Source: JAITVM01 sp031551135
GTDB lineage: Bacteria > Bacillota > Clostridia > Lachnospirales > JAITVM01
NCBI GenBank assembly: GCA_031551135.1
Contig: JAVBOA010000010.1
Coordinates: 1 to 64,000 of the forward strand
Length of the DNA: 64,000 bases
Direction: 5' to 3'
This document shows positions 1 through 7,943 of the stretch, piece by piece; positions within the stretch are counted from its first letter, which is position 1, and each line of letters opens with the position of its first letter. The position numbers and the translations under genes are program-made. The notes beneath the pieces were generated by a model. That model searched no databases. It was not told the origin of the DNA and worked only from the letters and a program-made list of their open reading frames with translations.

Positions 1-162
1 TTTACGCTCTATTGAATTATTACTTTCGCCCAAACTTGCCAACAGTATAATTTCAGCACGCTTTTTTAAATGCATTTCACTATGCGTTCCAACTTTCATT
101 TGCATTAAGATTTTTTCTTGTTTTTCGCTAAGCTTTATTTCTACTGCTTGTTTTCTTGGCAT
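1..162 (-). pseudogene. IS630-like transposase, N-terminal fragment (runs off window)
   Basis: The 54 codons visible begin MPRKQAVEIKLSEKQ and continue through a segment with KKRAEIILLASLGESNNSI. This resembles the N-terminal helix-turn-helix of IS630-family transposases, where a KRARIILLAAEG-like helix precedes a SNxxIA recognition helix. The start has a good ribosome binding site (AAAGGGAGCG). The reading frame is open to the window edge, so it may be a complete gene outside or a remnant. It sits beside a truncated macro-domain gene and a tRNA-derived attachment site, which supports a mobile-island setting. Typed as a partial gene; intactness cannot be judged. Confidence 0.55.
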
Positions 163-232
163 ATTTTTCGCTCCCTTTTTCATCTCTTTACAGCTTAACT
201 CTTTTGAGACGTTTTGGAAACCTTTTTTTGTC

Positions 233-583
233 TTAGATCGAATTATTTACGTTAGGATGCACTAGTAAAAGCGACTCACGATAACATGAGGCGAGCAGCT
301 CCGCCTCGCCATTTTTGCCGCCGGAATAATACGGCCTCACTGTATGAATAATAATTTTTGCGGGAAGTTTATACTCTTTTGTGATCTTCGCCTGTCCGGT
401 TTTACATCCGCCTAAAAGCCGGCACTCGTATAAAAGCTCCTTGCCTGCCGCGCGATGAATTGCTCCGTCAACGCCTCCGCCTCCGAGAAGCGAGGAATTT
501 GCTGCGTTGACTATTGCGTCAACAGTCAGCTTCGTTATATCAGCCTTTGCAATAAAAATCTTATCTATCAGTTTCCTATCCAT
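233..583 (-). pseudogene. Truncated macro-domain (ADP-ribose-binding) protein
   Basis: The 116-residue product matches the front two thirds of a macro domain of the YmdB/O-acetyl-ADP-ribose deacetylase type. It has an IxxADITKLxVDAIVNAANSSL segment, the GGGGVDGAIHRAAG loop, CxTGQAKIT, and IIHTV followed by a GGKxGExELLASCYR helix. Family members continue for about 50 more residues with the SxSTGxYGYP loop that closes over the distal ribose. Here the frame ends soon after that helix, so the second substrate loop is missing. The conserved G after HTV is R. The ATG at 583 has an AAAAGGGA ribosome binding site. It is probably non-functional, cut by a rearrangement near 233-260. Confidence 0.75.
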
Positions 584-714
584 ATTAAAATCCCTTTTAT
601 GGTCATATTTGCTCGAACTTATAAAACTGCATAAACAACTCAGCATTAATATGTTCAAATTATACCAAATGAAGTTATATAAGCCCAGATTTTGCTAACA
701 CCTCGGCTCGTATG

Positions 715-743
715 AAAAAAGCAGCCGACTTTGAGCCGACTGC
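715..743 (-). terminator. Intrinsic terminator after the HTH gene
   Basis: Read on the minus strand, GCAGTCGGCT and AGTCGGCTGC form a 10-bp stem (two G-U pairs) around a CAA loop. A run of seven T follows. It lies 41 nt past the stop of the HTH gene. Confidence 0.85.
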
Positions 744-783
744 CAATTGGAAAAGAAGCATTCGTAGATTCTACATGTTTTTA

Positions 784-1296
784 TTATTCGTTAGGAATAC
801 CCGTGGTATGCTGTTTGATAATGGCGAGTGAAGCAAGATGCTTTATGGATTTTCTTGTGATATTATTGTACCTTTCTCCGGTAACAAATCGTAGGAAATC
901 CTCATGTGATACCCAAAATACTTCGCGCACTTTGACAGCAGAAAGAGAATTATTTATAATCCATTTCCGGATACTCTCTTTACCGTATCCAGTGATTTTG
1001 CTTATATCTGATATTGAAAGCGCATCGCTATATTTTGACAAAACCCCTTCATAAAAGGTATGTATTTGCTTCGCTATCTGAGCAGGTAGCTTCGAACATT
1101 GCTCTTTTTCGTGTTTATATCGTAAAGCTTCAGTGATTGGGATTTTGTAAAAATGTAACCGTCCCTCAATGCACTTTTCACATAATATACTTCCCGTTTT
1201 CAAGATTTTAGTCGCTGACGACCTGCAAACCCCGCAAATTTCACAGAATTGCTTTTCTGTTAAGTATTCAGGGTATAGACCTTTGTCAAAATTCAT
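784..1296 (-). CDS. Helix-turn-helix protein of a mobile island
   Basis: This is a predicted DNA-binding protein of 170 residues. Two HTH-like segments are visible: LTEKQFCEICGVCRSSATKIL near the start, and ISDISKITGYGKESIRKWI near residue 100. A segment at the end, VKVREVFWVSHEDFLRFV, is typical of excisionase/MerR-like helix-turn-helix proteins carried by integrative elements. A Cys pair (CEKC) lies between the two segments. I chose the ATG at 1296 because AGGG sits 8 nt upstream. The frame stays open to an ATG at 1422, but that start has no ribosome binding site. A strong terminator follows. Role in the element is inferred only from context. Confidence 0.6.
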   Translation of the reverse strand: MNFDKGLYPEYLTEKQFCEICGVCRSSATKILKTGSILCEKCIEGRLHFYKIPITEALRYKHEKEQCSKLPAQIAKQIHTFYEGVLSKYSDALSISDISKITGYGKESIRKWIINNSLSAVKVREVFWVSHEDFLRFVTGERYNNITRKSIKHLASLAIIKQHTTGIPNE

Positions 1297-1445
1297 ATCA
1301 TCATCCCTCGTATCCATATTGTCAATGGTAGGTAATATTGGGGATGATGGGTATTGTTCTCTTGCAGTTCTCTTTTTTGTGCTGAAATTTGCTCTTTGTA
1401 TCAGTTTTTCAAGAGTGCCCATAAATGCAGGGAAAAACTAAAAAA

Positions 1446-1486
1446 GAAGCTGCAAACCCCCGTTTTTACAAGGTTTTCGGCTTCTC
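1446..1486. other. Hairpin upstream of the HTH gene
   Basis: AGAAGC pairs with GCTTCT, and inside it AAACC pairs with GGTTT, separated by a symmetric 3/3 internal loop. No T-run follows on either strand, so it is not an obvious terminator. The rest of 1297-1550 shows no gene. Confidence 0.4.
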
Positions 1487-1550
1487 ATAACTACCGTTAT
1501 AAGGTGCTATTTTCCTTTTTGTTCTCTTAGCTTCTCGATAGTCCAAATCA

Positions 1551-1605
1551 CTCGAAATCAAGTGTACCTTCACAGGTACCGTGGGTTCGAATCCCACCGC
1601 TTCCG
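1551..1605 (+). other. Displaced 3' end of tRNA-Ser (attachment site of an integrated element)
   Basis: This stretch is the 3' part of a class II tRNA. It has a CTCGAAA anticodon loop (anticodon CGA, serine), the 3' half of the anticodon stem, and a long variable arm with GTACC/GGTAC pairing. A perfect T arm (GTGGG TTCGAAT CCCAC), a 3' acceptor strand and discriminator G follow. The 5' half is absent: the bases upstream of the loop do not pair with the anticodon stem. Islands that integrate into tRNA genes cross over in the anticodon or T loop and leave such a 3' copy at the far end. The island therefore lies to the left, and the intact tRNA-Ser should be outside the window. Confidence 0.75.
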
Positions 1606-1615
1606 TCATCTGATG

Positions 1616-1668
1616 CACCTATTGGAATCCTAACCCCACGGTTTGGATGACGATAGGTGTTTTGTTAT
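1616..1668 (+). terminator. Hairpin with T-run after the tRNA fragment
   Basis: CACCTAT pairs with ATAGGTG, with a nested ATCC/GGAT stem inside, followed by TTTTGTTATTTT. It is probably the original terminator of the tRNA-Ser transcript. Confidence 0.65.
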
Positions 1669-1704
1669 TTTCCCTTATTTTATGCGGTTTCTGTCATCCA
1701 CTTT

Positions 1705-1810
1705 TACTATTAGAACTGGAGACAATTTGTTGAAAAAAATTTCACAACAAAGCATTCCCCAAAACGCTCCGCTGTGAAATATTTTTTTATATATCAAAAT
1801 GTAAATGGTA
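1705..1810. repeat. Inverted-repeat element, about 110-bp family, decayed copy
   Basis: This keeps the family core AAACGCTCCGCTGTGAAA followed by a T-rich run and TATCAAAATG. The ends are TACTATT and TGGTA, degenerate compared with the copies at 13492, 38598, 48386 and 56934. It lies just outside the tRNA-derived island boundary. Confidence 0.6.
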
Positions 1811-1858
1811 TTAGCTGTTTGTATCTTTCTTTGTTATCCAATTAATCCCATTCGAATA

Positions 1859-2419
1859 TTAAAATATCTTGATTTTCAATCCGGTAAAAAATGTAATATA
1901 TGCAATAAAAATAAAGACGCACAGACCCGCGAAAGAATACAAAAATATTATTGCTGTTTTAATTTTATTCTCATCTTTCAGGAAAAAATATAAAATTCTA
2001 TAAATCAATACACCGAGAAAACCTCCGATTGTATTTAAAATAATATCGTCTATATCAAAAGCGCCGATTGCAAAAATATACTGTATAATTTCAACAGCTA
2101 AACTTATCGCGCATGCTAAAAATACCGAATATAAAATATTTTTATTTTTTTTGAATATTTGCAAATATATGCCTAACGGCACAAATATAATAATATTGCC
2201 GATAACATTCATTATAGCAATCCAAATATTAAAATTAGTGCCGAAATATCGGTTTATTGTCTCAAAAGGAATCAAATTATAATTTCTAATTCTTTCAGAA
2301 TTAAAAAGCTCAAGCGGTGAAATATATTTAAAAAATAATATTTTCACAAGCAAAAAAATATACAAAATAAGAAATAAATAAAACAAAATTCGTTTTATAT
2401 TAGAAAAATCTTTTGACAT
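1859..2419 (-). CDS. VanZ-like membrane protein
   Basis: This 186-residue protein is mostly membrane-spanning, with about four to five hydrophobic helices. It carries the family signature: NLIPFETI early, GNIIIFVPLGIYL in the middle, and EIIQYIFAIGAFDIDDIILNTIGGFLG in the second half. VanZ-family proteins are small polytopic proteins; the founding member gives low-level teicoplanin resistance, but most chromosomal members have no known role. The ATG follows AAGGGGACAGCG. No glycopeptide-resistance genes are nearby, so a resistance role is not suggested. The gene is 30 bp downstream of ychF on the same strand and may be co-transcribed. Confidence 0.85.
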   Translation of the reverse strand: MSKDFSNIKRILFYLFLILYIFLLVKILFFKYISPLELFNSERIRNYNLIPFETINRYFGTNFNIWIAIMNVIGNIIIFVPLGIYLQIFKKNKNILYSVFLACAISLAVEIIQYIFAIGAFDIDDIILNTIGGFLGVLIYRILYFFLKDENKIKTAIIFLYSFAGLCVFIFIAYITFFTGLKIKIF

Positions 2420-2449
2420 CGCTGTCCCCTTCGCATCATTAAAACCAAA

Positions 2450-3544
2450 TCACACATTAAAGCGGAACAAAATAACATCGCCGTCTTTAACAATATATTC
2501 TTTGCCTTCAAGACGAACAAGACCTTTTTCTTTGCAAAGATTGTAATTTCCAAATAAAACGAGGTCATCATAATTTACTATTTCCGCGCGGATAAAGCCG
2601 CGTTCAAAATCGGAATGTATTTTTCCGGCGGCACCGGGCGCTTTTGTACCGGCTTTTATTGTCCAAGCTCGAATTTCTTTCGGGCCTGCGGTTAAAAAGC
2701 TGATTAGTCCCAAAAGTTTATAAGAGGCTTTTACAAGCCGATCCAAGCCGCTTTCGGAAACGCCAAGCTCCTCAAGAAACATGCGTTTTTCGTCATTATC
2801 AAGCTCTGCAATTTCCTCTTCTATTTTTGCGCAGACCACAAAAACTTCTGAGCCGTCGTTTTCCGCTAAATCCTTTACTTTGCGTACATATTCATTTTCC
2901 GCACCGTCGTTAATCAAATCCGTTTCCAAAACATTTGCGGCGTAAAGAACTTTTTTGAATGTTAAAAGGTTGTATTCCTCAACAATTTCCAATTCCTCGG
3001 CCTCAAACGAAATATTTCGGGCAATTATCCCGTCTTCGAGATTTTTTATAAGCTTTTGCAATAATTCAAATTCTTTCTGCAAAGTCTTATCGTTTTTCAC
3101 CGTGCGGTTTATTTTAGAAAATCTGCGTTCCAAAACCTCCAAATCAGAGAATATCAGTTCAAGATTAATTGTTTCGATATCTCTAATCGGGTCGACTGTA
3201 TTATCAACATGAGTTATATTTTCGTCGTCAAAACAACGGACAACATGAACAATCGCATCCACTTCACGAACATGCGATAAAAACTGATTTCCCAAGCCCT
3301 CGCCTTTGCTGGCTCCGCGAACAAGTCCGGCTATATCAACAAATTCAATAATAGCGTTTGTGATTTTTTCGGATTTATATATTTCGTCAAGCTTGTATAA
3401 TCTATTATCCGGAACATTGACAATACCCACATTCGGATTTATTGTACAGAAAGGATAGTTTGCGGATTCAGCTCCGGCTTGTGTAAGCGAATTAAAAAGC
3501 GTGGATTTACCGACATTTGGCAAACCGACAATTCCCAGTTTCAT
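2450..3544 (-). CDS. ychF: Redox/ribosome-associated ATPase YchF (Obg-like)
   Basis: At 364 residues this matches the usual length of YchF/OLA1. It begins MKLGIVGLPNVGKSTLFN (P-loop) and has the switch region TxNPNVGIVNVPD and DIAGLVRGASKGEGLGN. The coiled helical insertion is near 130-190. It ends in the TGS-like domain (GKIHSDFERGFIRAE, YxVKDGDVILFRFNV). The NKxD motif of true GTPases is replaced by NxxE-like NVLE, as expected for this ATP-preferring subfamily. I chose the ATG at 3544, at the conserved MKLGIVG, with GGAAGGAAG upstream; the longer frame is unsupported. It is a universal cytoplasmic protein linked to ribosomes and stress. Confidence 0.97.
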   Translation of the reverse strand: MKLGIVGLPNVGKSTLFNSLTQAGAESANYPFCTINPNVGIVNVPDNRLYKLDEIYKSEKITNAIIEFVDIAGLVRGASKGEGLGNQFLSHVREVDAIVHVVRCFDDENITHVDNTVDPIRDIETINLELIFSDLEVLERRFSKINRTVKNDKTLQKEFELLQKLIKNLEDGIIARNISFEAEELEIVEEYNLLTFKKVLYAANVLETDLINDGAENEYVRKVKDLAENDGSEVFVVCAKIEEEIAELDNDEKRMFLEELGVSESGLDRLVKASYKLLGLISFLTAGPKEIRAWTIKAGTKAPGAAGKIHSDFERGFIRAEIVNYDDLVLFGNYNLCKEKGLVRLEGKEYIVKDGDVILFRFNV

Positions 3545-3694
3545 AAAGTTTTCTTCCTTCCAAAAATTTATATATGTCAAAAAAATATCAATATAATATA
3601 CCATTGGCACAAAATTTATGCCCTTCTGAATTTTGATTATACTTTAAAAAGATTCAAATTACAATCATTCCGGAAGCATAAAAAAACTATCTGA

Positions 3695-3726
3695 CAGTAT
3701 TTCCATTTTTAAGAACGGAAATAGTA
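3695..3726. repeat. Short palindromic repeat (TACTATTTYC family)
   Basis: Ends CAGTATTTCC and GGAAATAGTA face each other across ATTTTTAAGAAC. This is a 32-bp near-palindrome matching the ends of the about 110-bp elements. It lies between ychF and the next upstream gene. Confidence 0.6.
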
Positions 3727-3747
3727 TCGAATAGTTTGATTTTCTCG

Positions 3748-4416
3748 CTAATGATACCATTCGGAAGGCACCGAATTAGAAATATTTTCTCCAAGATTTT
3801 CTCTCACAATCTCACGCTTTGCCTGTATCGCCACAACTTTATATTGGATTTCAAATATACTGTCCAATTCAAAATTCCGCAATTCGGATTTTGAGCCGTG
3901 TTCTTCGTGATTCCCGCCAAACTCGCTGATTAACTCGAGATATATTTCGCTCAAAGGAATAATAGAATTCGGCTTGAGCATGGCATAATATGAATCGTTT
4001 ATTTTTACCCATTTATTATTATTGTCCAAGCTCATATTAATCCGCATTACTTCATCAAGCCTTTTATCGCCAAAATACCAGATACCGTTTTCAAAATAAT
4101 AATCATTTGTAAATTGTTTCGGCGGGTCTTTCGGCAAAATACCTTTTGCAGAATCCTCGAAAGAAATCTGCAAAATACAACTTTTCGAGCCTTTATTAGA
4201 AATCTTGGCAAGGCCGGTGTCGTTTAATAGAATTTTTTCTCCGGGCATTTTATTGCTGGCTGTAATGAGTTCAGATACCGCAGTATCTGTTATAGATGTC
4301 GACACATCTATCGGTTTTACATTCATCCGAAAATACAATGAATAAGCAACAGATACGGCTATTAATATCATTAACAAAGCAGCAATAAGTGCATACAAAC
4401 GCTTATTACCTTTCAT
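3748..4416 (-). CDS. Membrane-anchored exported protein of unknown function
   Basis: I do not recognise the family. The 222-residue product starts MKGNKRLYALIAALLMILI. Residues 6-28 form a single hydrophobic segment that could be a signal anchor or uncleaved signal peptide; no lipobox is present. The remaining 190 residues are extracytoplasmic in character, rich in N, S, D, E and predicted beta strands. There is a run of ELISEFGGNHEEHGS near 165. The start at 4416 is supported by GGGGGGAG 6 nt upstream. The frame is well isolated from its neighbours. The overall plan resembles small surface or sorting-associated proteins, but no motif decides it. Confidence 0.65.
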   Translation of the reverse strand: MKGNKRLYALIAALLMILIAVSVAYSLYFRMNVKPIDVSTSITDTAVSELITASNKMPGEKILLNDTGLAKISNKGSKSCILQISFEDSAKGILPKDPPKQFTNDYYFENGIWYFGDKRLDEVMRINMSLDNNNKWVKINDSYYAMLKPNSIIPLSEIYLELISEFGGNHEEHGSKSELRNFELDSIFEIQYKVVAIQAKREIVRENLGENISNSVPSEWYH

Positions 4417-4604
4417 TAATGCTCCCCCCAAAAATATAGTTATTTTTTATAAATCAAAACAAATTTCGTTTATATGAATCGATAGATAGAGCAGAGAGTT
4501 CTGCAATTTAATGTTAATATAAATAAATAACATAATGATTACTTTATCGATTCTATAAAAAATAACGGTATTATTTTTGAGAATGGGGTTCCGTTTGTAA
4601 TATA

Positions 4605-5318
4605 TTATAAATTCAAAATATCTCTGATTACCTGAGAGGCGATAATTATTCCGGCCACGGACGGCACAAAAGGACTGCTTCCGATAATTTTACGTTTTTT
4701 ATTCAGAGTCGTTTCGTCGGAATCGCCGCAATCAATCGGGATTTCTGTAGAATAAACAACTTTAAGTTTTTTGATATTCCGCGCCTTCAACTCTTTGCGC
4801 ATAACTTTTGCAAGCGGACAAACGCTGGTTTTATAAATATCGCTGACCATGAGTTTGCAAGGGTCTAGCTTATTTCCCGTACCCATAGAGCTGATTAACG
4901 GAATATTGAGATTTTGACTGATTTCCGCAAGCATAATTTTTGAAGAAATTGTGTCGATCGCATCTACCATATAATCAAATTTTTCGTAATTTAATAAATC
5001 CTCTGTATCTTTCGTATAAAAAAAATCATATTTATTTATTTTCGCATTCGGGTTTATTTCGATTATACGCTGTTCGGAAACATCGGTTTTTCTTTGTCCG
5101 ATTGTTTTGTGAGTTGCTATCAATTGGCGGTTAAGATTTGTAATACTGACAAAATCGTTATCAATCAAAGAAAATTCGCCTATTCCGGCACGGCAGAGCG
5201 CTTCAGTTACAAAAGAGCCGACACCGCCCAGCCCGAAAATCGCTATATGCTTTGATTGTAATTTTTTTATATTTGATTCACCGATTATCAATTCTGTTCT
5301 GGAAAATTCGTTTAACAT
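4605..5318 (-). CDS. tcdA: tRNA threonylcarbamoyladenosine dehydratase (TcdA/CsdL family)
   Basis: This is an E1-like adenylating enzyme of 237 residues. The nucleotide-binding GLGGVGSFVTEALCRAGIG motif is near 25. DxDxxxxxNLNRQ reads here as DNDFVSITNLNRQ, followed by DAIDTISSK. The C-terminal Cys-containing segment is SVCPLAKVMRKELK. The family cyclises t6A at position 37 of ANN-decoding tRNAs using ATP. The length fits TcdA rather than the longer ThiF/MoeB. The ATG at 5318 begins MLNEFSRTELIIG, the typical start; its ribosome binding site is weak. It is a single gene with a short palindromic repeat just upstream. Confidence 0.9.
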   Translation of the reverse strand: MLNEFSRTELIIGESNIKKLQSKHIAIFGLGGVGSFVTEALCRAGIGEFSLIDNDFVSITNLNRQLIATHKTIGQRKTDVSEQRIIEINPNAKINKYDFFYTKDTEDLLNYEKFDYMVDAIDTISSKIMLAEISQNLNIPLISSMGTGNKLDPCKLMVSDIYKTSVCPLAKVMRKELKARNIKKLKVVYSTEIPIDCGDSDETTLNKKRKIIGSSPFVPSVAGIIIASQVIRDILNL

Positions 5319-5338
5319 TATGACCACTTTCTAATTTA

Positions 5339-5378
5339 TACTATTTACATTTTTATATCTTTTAGAATGGAAATAGTA
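5339..5378. repeat. Short palindromic repeat (TACTATTTYC family)
   Basis: TACTATTTACATTTTTATAT faces CTTTTAGAATGGAAATAGTA, forming a 40-bp imperfect palindrome just upstream of tcdA on its 5' side. Confidence 0.6.
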
Positions 5379-5396
5379 CTGGCATTATAGTAATTT

Positions 5397-5711
5397 TTAT
5401 TGTTCGGATTTTTCTATATACTCAAAATCTATCGGCGAAAGCGGCTTTTCTTTCGGCAATAAAAAAAGAGTTTGTCTGTTTTCGACCGATACTGTTGGCA
5501 CTACGCTCGGCGAAGCCGGATTTTCTTTTTGAATACTTTCAGTTGCCGCTACTGCTTTTTCTTCGCTGAAAAACATTTCGGTAGCGTAATTATATGTGAA
5601 TATCGAGCCGATTGTAAATAGGCAAATAACAATAGCATAGCTCATTCCGTTGCCTTTTTTCTGCTTCATGGCTTTGGTTCGCTTCTTTTTCCATTTGGAT
5701 TCTTTTTTCAT
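5397..5711 (-). CDS. Small single-pass membrane protein, unknown
   Basis: The 104-residue product has a very basic N-terminus (MKKESKWKKKRTKAMKQKKG). One transmembrane helix lies near 23-43 (MSYAIVICLFTIGSIFTYNYA). An outside tail follows, rich in S, P and V, ending PLSPIDFEYIEKSEQ. The ATG at 5711 is preceded by GAAAGGGGTGC. I do not recognise a family. The basic N-terminus and single helix are similar in plan to septum-associated or sporulation small proteins, but this is only a resemblance. It stands alone between tcdA and the sugar importer operon. Confidence 0.6.
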   Translation of the reverse strand: MKKESKWKKKRTKAMKQKKGNGMSYAIVICLFTIGSIFTYNYATEMFFSEEKAVAATESIQKENPASPSVVPTVSVENRQTLFLLPKEKPLSPIDFEYIEKSEQ

Positions 5712-5783
5712 TTTGCACCCCTTTCGCTTATAATTAATACAACTATACAATATTAGGAAAGAATTGTCAAAAAAATCTAGGGA

Positions 5784-5820
5784 ATAAAAAATCCCCTTAT
5801 CGAATAATTCGACAGGGGAG
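5784..5820 (-). terminator. Intrinsic terminator of the sugar importer operon
   Basis: On the minus strand CCCCT and AGGGG, extended by a TCGAAT/ATTCGA inner pairing, are followed by ATTTTTTATT. It lies just after the binding-protein stop codon. Confidence 0.8.
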
Positions 5821-5831
5821 AGGATTATATT

Positions 5832-6857
5832 CTATTTACCGCCGTATCTTGTATACGCTTCTTGAGCATTTTCCGGCGTAATCAATTCTGTACCAAGTGT
5901 AATCATTTTTTCCAATTGTTGCTTTTCAACCAAAAGTTTGTACGCGCTTTCCATCGCTTCTTTACCGCCTGTTGGATAAACAAGAGTCAAATCCATTCTC
6001 CCGTCGATAACAGATTTAATTCCGCCGTCCGGAGTCGGAAGTCCATCGAATCCAACAAATTTAATATTGCCTTCACGTCCCATATTTTTTGCAGCGATAT
6101 ACGCGCCCTCTGTCATTGGGTCGTTCAATGTAATAATAAGGTCAACTTCCGCATTTGTTTGAAGCATTTCTTCAGCAACAGTTATTGCTTTTTCTCTCAG
6201 CCAGTCAGCATTATTAACGCCGACGATTTCTACTTTTGGATTGCCTTTGATTCCTTCACGGAAACCGTTGTCACGGTCAATACCGCCGGATGTTCCTTCC
6301 AAGCCTTTGATTTCCAAAACTTTTCCGCCGTCCGGAAGAAGTTTTTCAGCAACATATTTACCGGCTTCGCGTCCCATCAAAACATTGTCCGCGCCGATAA
6401 ATTGTGTATAAGCTTCGCCTTCGATTTTTCTGTCGAGAAGAATAACCGGAATGCCTGCTTCATGAGCTTTTGTAATTACATTAGTAAGCGGTTTTGCTTC
6501 GTTCGGAGATGTAATCAAAAGGTCTACGCCCATTTGTATAAAGTTTTCTATGTCCGCAATTTGTTTGGAATTATCTTGTGCAGCATCAGCATAAATTACT
6601 TCGAACATTGGATAATCTTTCGCTGCCATAGCAATTTGGTCGTTCATTGCAACACGCCAAGGTTCACCAAGATTACACTGAGACATACCGATAATAAACT
6701 TATCTTTTGTTTCGGTTTTTCCTTCGTCAGCAGACGCTTGAGTTGTAGTTTCGGCAGCTGTGCTTGCGTTTGTTGTAGCATCACCGGTTCCGCCGCATGC
6801 TGTAAATAAAGAAGCGGAAAATGTTACGGCCAAGATTAATGCTAAAAATTTTTTCAA
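5832..6857 (-). CDS. Sugar ABC transporter substrate-binding lipoprotein (RbsB/YtfQ-like)
   Basis: This 341-residue periplasmic-binding-protein-like lipoprotein has signal peptide MKKFLALILAVTFSASLFTAC with the lipobox Cys at 21. A low-complexity Thr/Ala linker follows. The type 1 fold starts at KFIIGMSQCNLGEPWR; further family segments are QIADIENFIQMGVDLLITSPN, VILLDRKIEGE and FVGFDG. CUT2-class proteins of this type bind monosaccharides. The start is TTG at 6857 with GGAGGAAA upstream. It is last in the operon after permease and ATPase genes. It is a clear paralogue of the lipoprotein at 18575-19489, sharing SQxNLxEP, ADN and DRxIE landmarks. The ligand is probably the same sugar; its identity is not shown. 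Confidence 0.92.
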   Translation of the reverse strand: MKKFLALILAVTFSASLFTACGGTGDATTNASTAAETTTQASADEGKTETKDKFIIGMSQCNLGEPWRVAMNDQIAMAAKDYPMFEVIYADAAQDNSKQIADIENFIQMGVDLLITSPNEAKPLTNVITKAHEAGIPVILLDRKIEGEAYTQFIGADNVLMGREAGKYVAEKLLPDGGKVLEIKGLEGTSGGIDRDNGFREGIKGNPKVEIVGVNNADWLREKAITVAEEMLQTNAEVDLIITLNDPMTEGAYIAAKNMGREGNIKFVGFDGLPTPDGGIKSVIDGRMDLTLVYPTGGKEAMESAYKLLVEKQQLEKMITLGTELITPENAQEAYTRYGGK

Positions 6858-6956
6858 GATTATTTCCTCCTTTAATTTTTAAATTATTATGTTTTGAAAA
6901 ACTTTTCAAAAACTACATATGTAAAGCCGACTTTCTAAACAGCCGGATTCATATGA

Positions 6957-7943
6957 TTAATCAGTTGTTTTTTCTGCTTGCATAAATACCGCCAAAATCA
7001 GAATTAAACCTTTTACGATAAGCTGGATATTCGAGTTTATTCCGTTAAGTCCCATAATATTGTCGATAAGCCCGAGAATAATCGCGCCGACTACCGTTCC
7101 GGCAATCGTTCCTTTACCGCCGGAAAGCGAAGTTCCGCCGATACAAACTGCGGCAATTGCGTTTAATTCGTAGCCTTGACCGTCGTTAGGTCCGCCTTGA
7201 CCGACTTGCGCCGCATGAATCATTCCGGCGAGAGCCGCCAAAATACCGCTCAGCACAAAAACCCAGATTGTAACTCTATCAACTTTTATTCCCGAAAGAA
7301 ATGCCGCTTTTTTATTTCCGCCTGTAGAATAAATTTGCCTACCGAATTTTGTATTATTAAGGACAATTGAAAATATTGCAGCCACAACAACGAATATTAT
7401 TGCCGGAACAGGAATCAATCCGCCGATTCGGCTTTGCAAAACTTCGTATGCTTTTGGTGCCAGACCTCCACCGTCACCGTAGCTTAAAGGGATTCCCGCA
7501 CCGTTCGCCCAAATTCTTGCAAGTCCGCGGGCTATACCCATCGAGGCAAGTGTAACCAAAAAAGGCTGCATTTTCATTTTTGTGATTACAATTCCGTTAA
7601 AAAGTCCGTAAGCCGCACCGATTAACGAGCCAACGATAATTGTCGGAATAAAACCGAAATTATGCTGCATCATGAGAGCCGCGCATCCCGTGCCGACCAA
7701 ACCCAAAACAGAACCGACCGAAAGGTCTACGCCGCCGAGCAAAATTACCATGCACATTCCAACAGCGATTATACCGTTTTCTGAAACAGCGCGCAAAACA
7801 TTCATTAAATTTCTCATATCGAGAAATAAATTTTTTCCTCCTTTGATACAAACCACGGAGGCTATCGCAAATATTATAACAAGTCCGAAAATACTTTGAA
7901 ATTTTTTTATATATTCAAAAGAAGTTTTCTTTGTATCAGACAT
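6957..7943 (-). CDS. Sugar ABC transporter permease (RbsC family)
   Basis: This 328-residue membrane protein has eight to ten hydrophobic helices. It carries the CUT2 permease signatures MCMVILLGGVDLSVGSVLGL near 60, ITKMKMQPFLVTLASMGIARGLA near 130, and ELNAIAAVCIGGTSLSGGKGTIAGTVVGA near 250. This last segment is the EAA-like coupling loop. It forms the translocation pore with the ATPase upstream and the lipoprotein downstream. Its ATG overlaps the ATPase stop by 8 nt, with GGAGGTGACTC as ribosome binding site, indicating translational coupling. Family members import ribose, galactose, xylose or fructose. Confidence 0.94.
   Translation of the reverse strand: MSDTKKTSFEYIKKFQSIFGLVIIFAIASVVCIKGGKNLFLDMRNLMNVLRAVSENGIIAVGMCMVILLGGVDLSVGSVLGLVGTGCAALMMQHNFGFIPTIIVGSLIGAAYGLFNGIVITKMKMQPFLVTLASMGIARGLARIWANGAGIPLSYGDGGGLAPKAYEVLQSRIGGLIPVPAIIFVVVAAIFSIVLNNTKFGRQIYSTGGNKKAAFLSGIKVDRVTIWVFVLSGILAALAGMIHAAQVGQGGPNDGQGYELNAIAAVCIGGTSLSGGKGTIAGTVVGAIILGLIDNIMGLNGINSNIQLIVKGLILILAVFMQAEKTTD

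Noticed and set aside
1..1810. IS630-like transposase as the source of the TACTATTTYC elements
   Set aside because: IS630 duplicates TA, whereas the good copies show 3-bp TTA/TAA repeats; the transposase ends are not in the window for comparison.
1859..2419. Glycopeptide resistance locus suggested by the VanZ-like gene
   Set aside because: No vanHAX or VanRS-like genes nearby; VanZ-like proteins are common without resistance.
5862..6809. Long plus-strand open frame opposite the sugar-binding lipoprotein
   Set aside because: Cys/Phe/Ser-rich product with no ribosome binding site, fully antisense to a well-supported gene.
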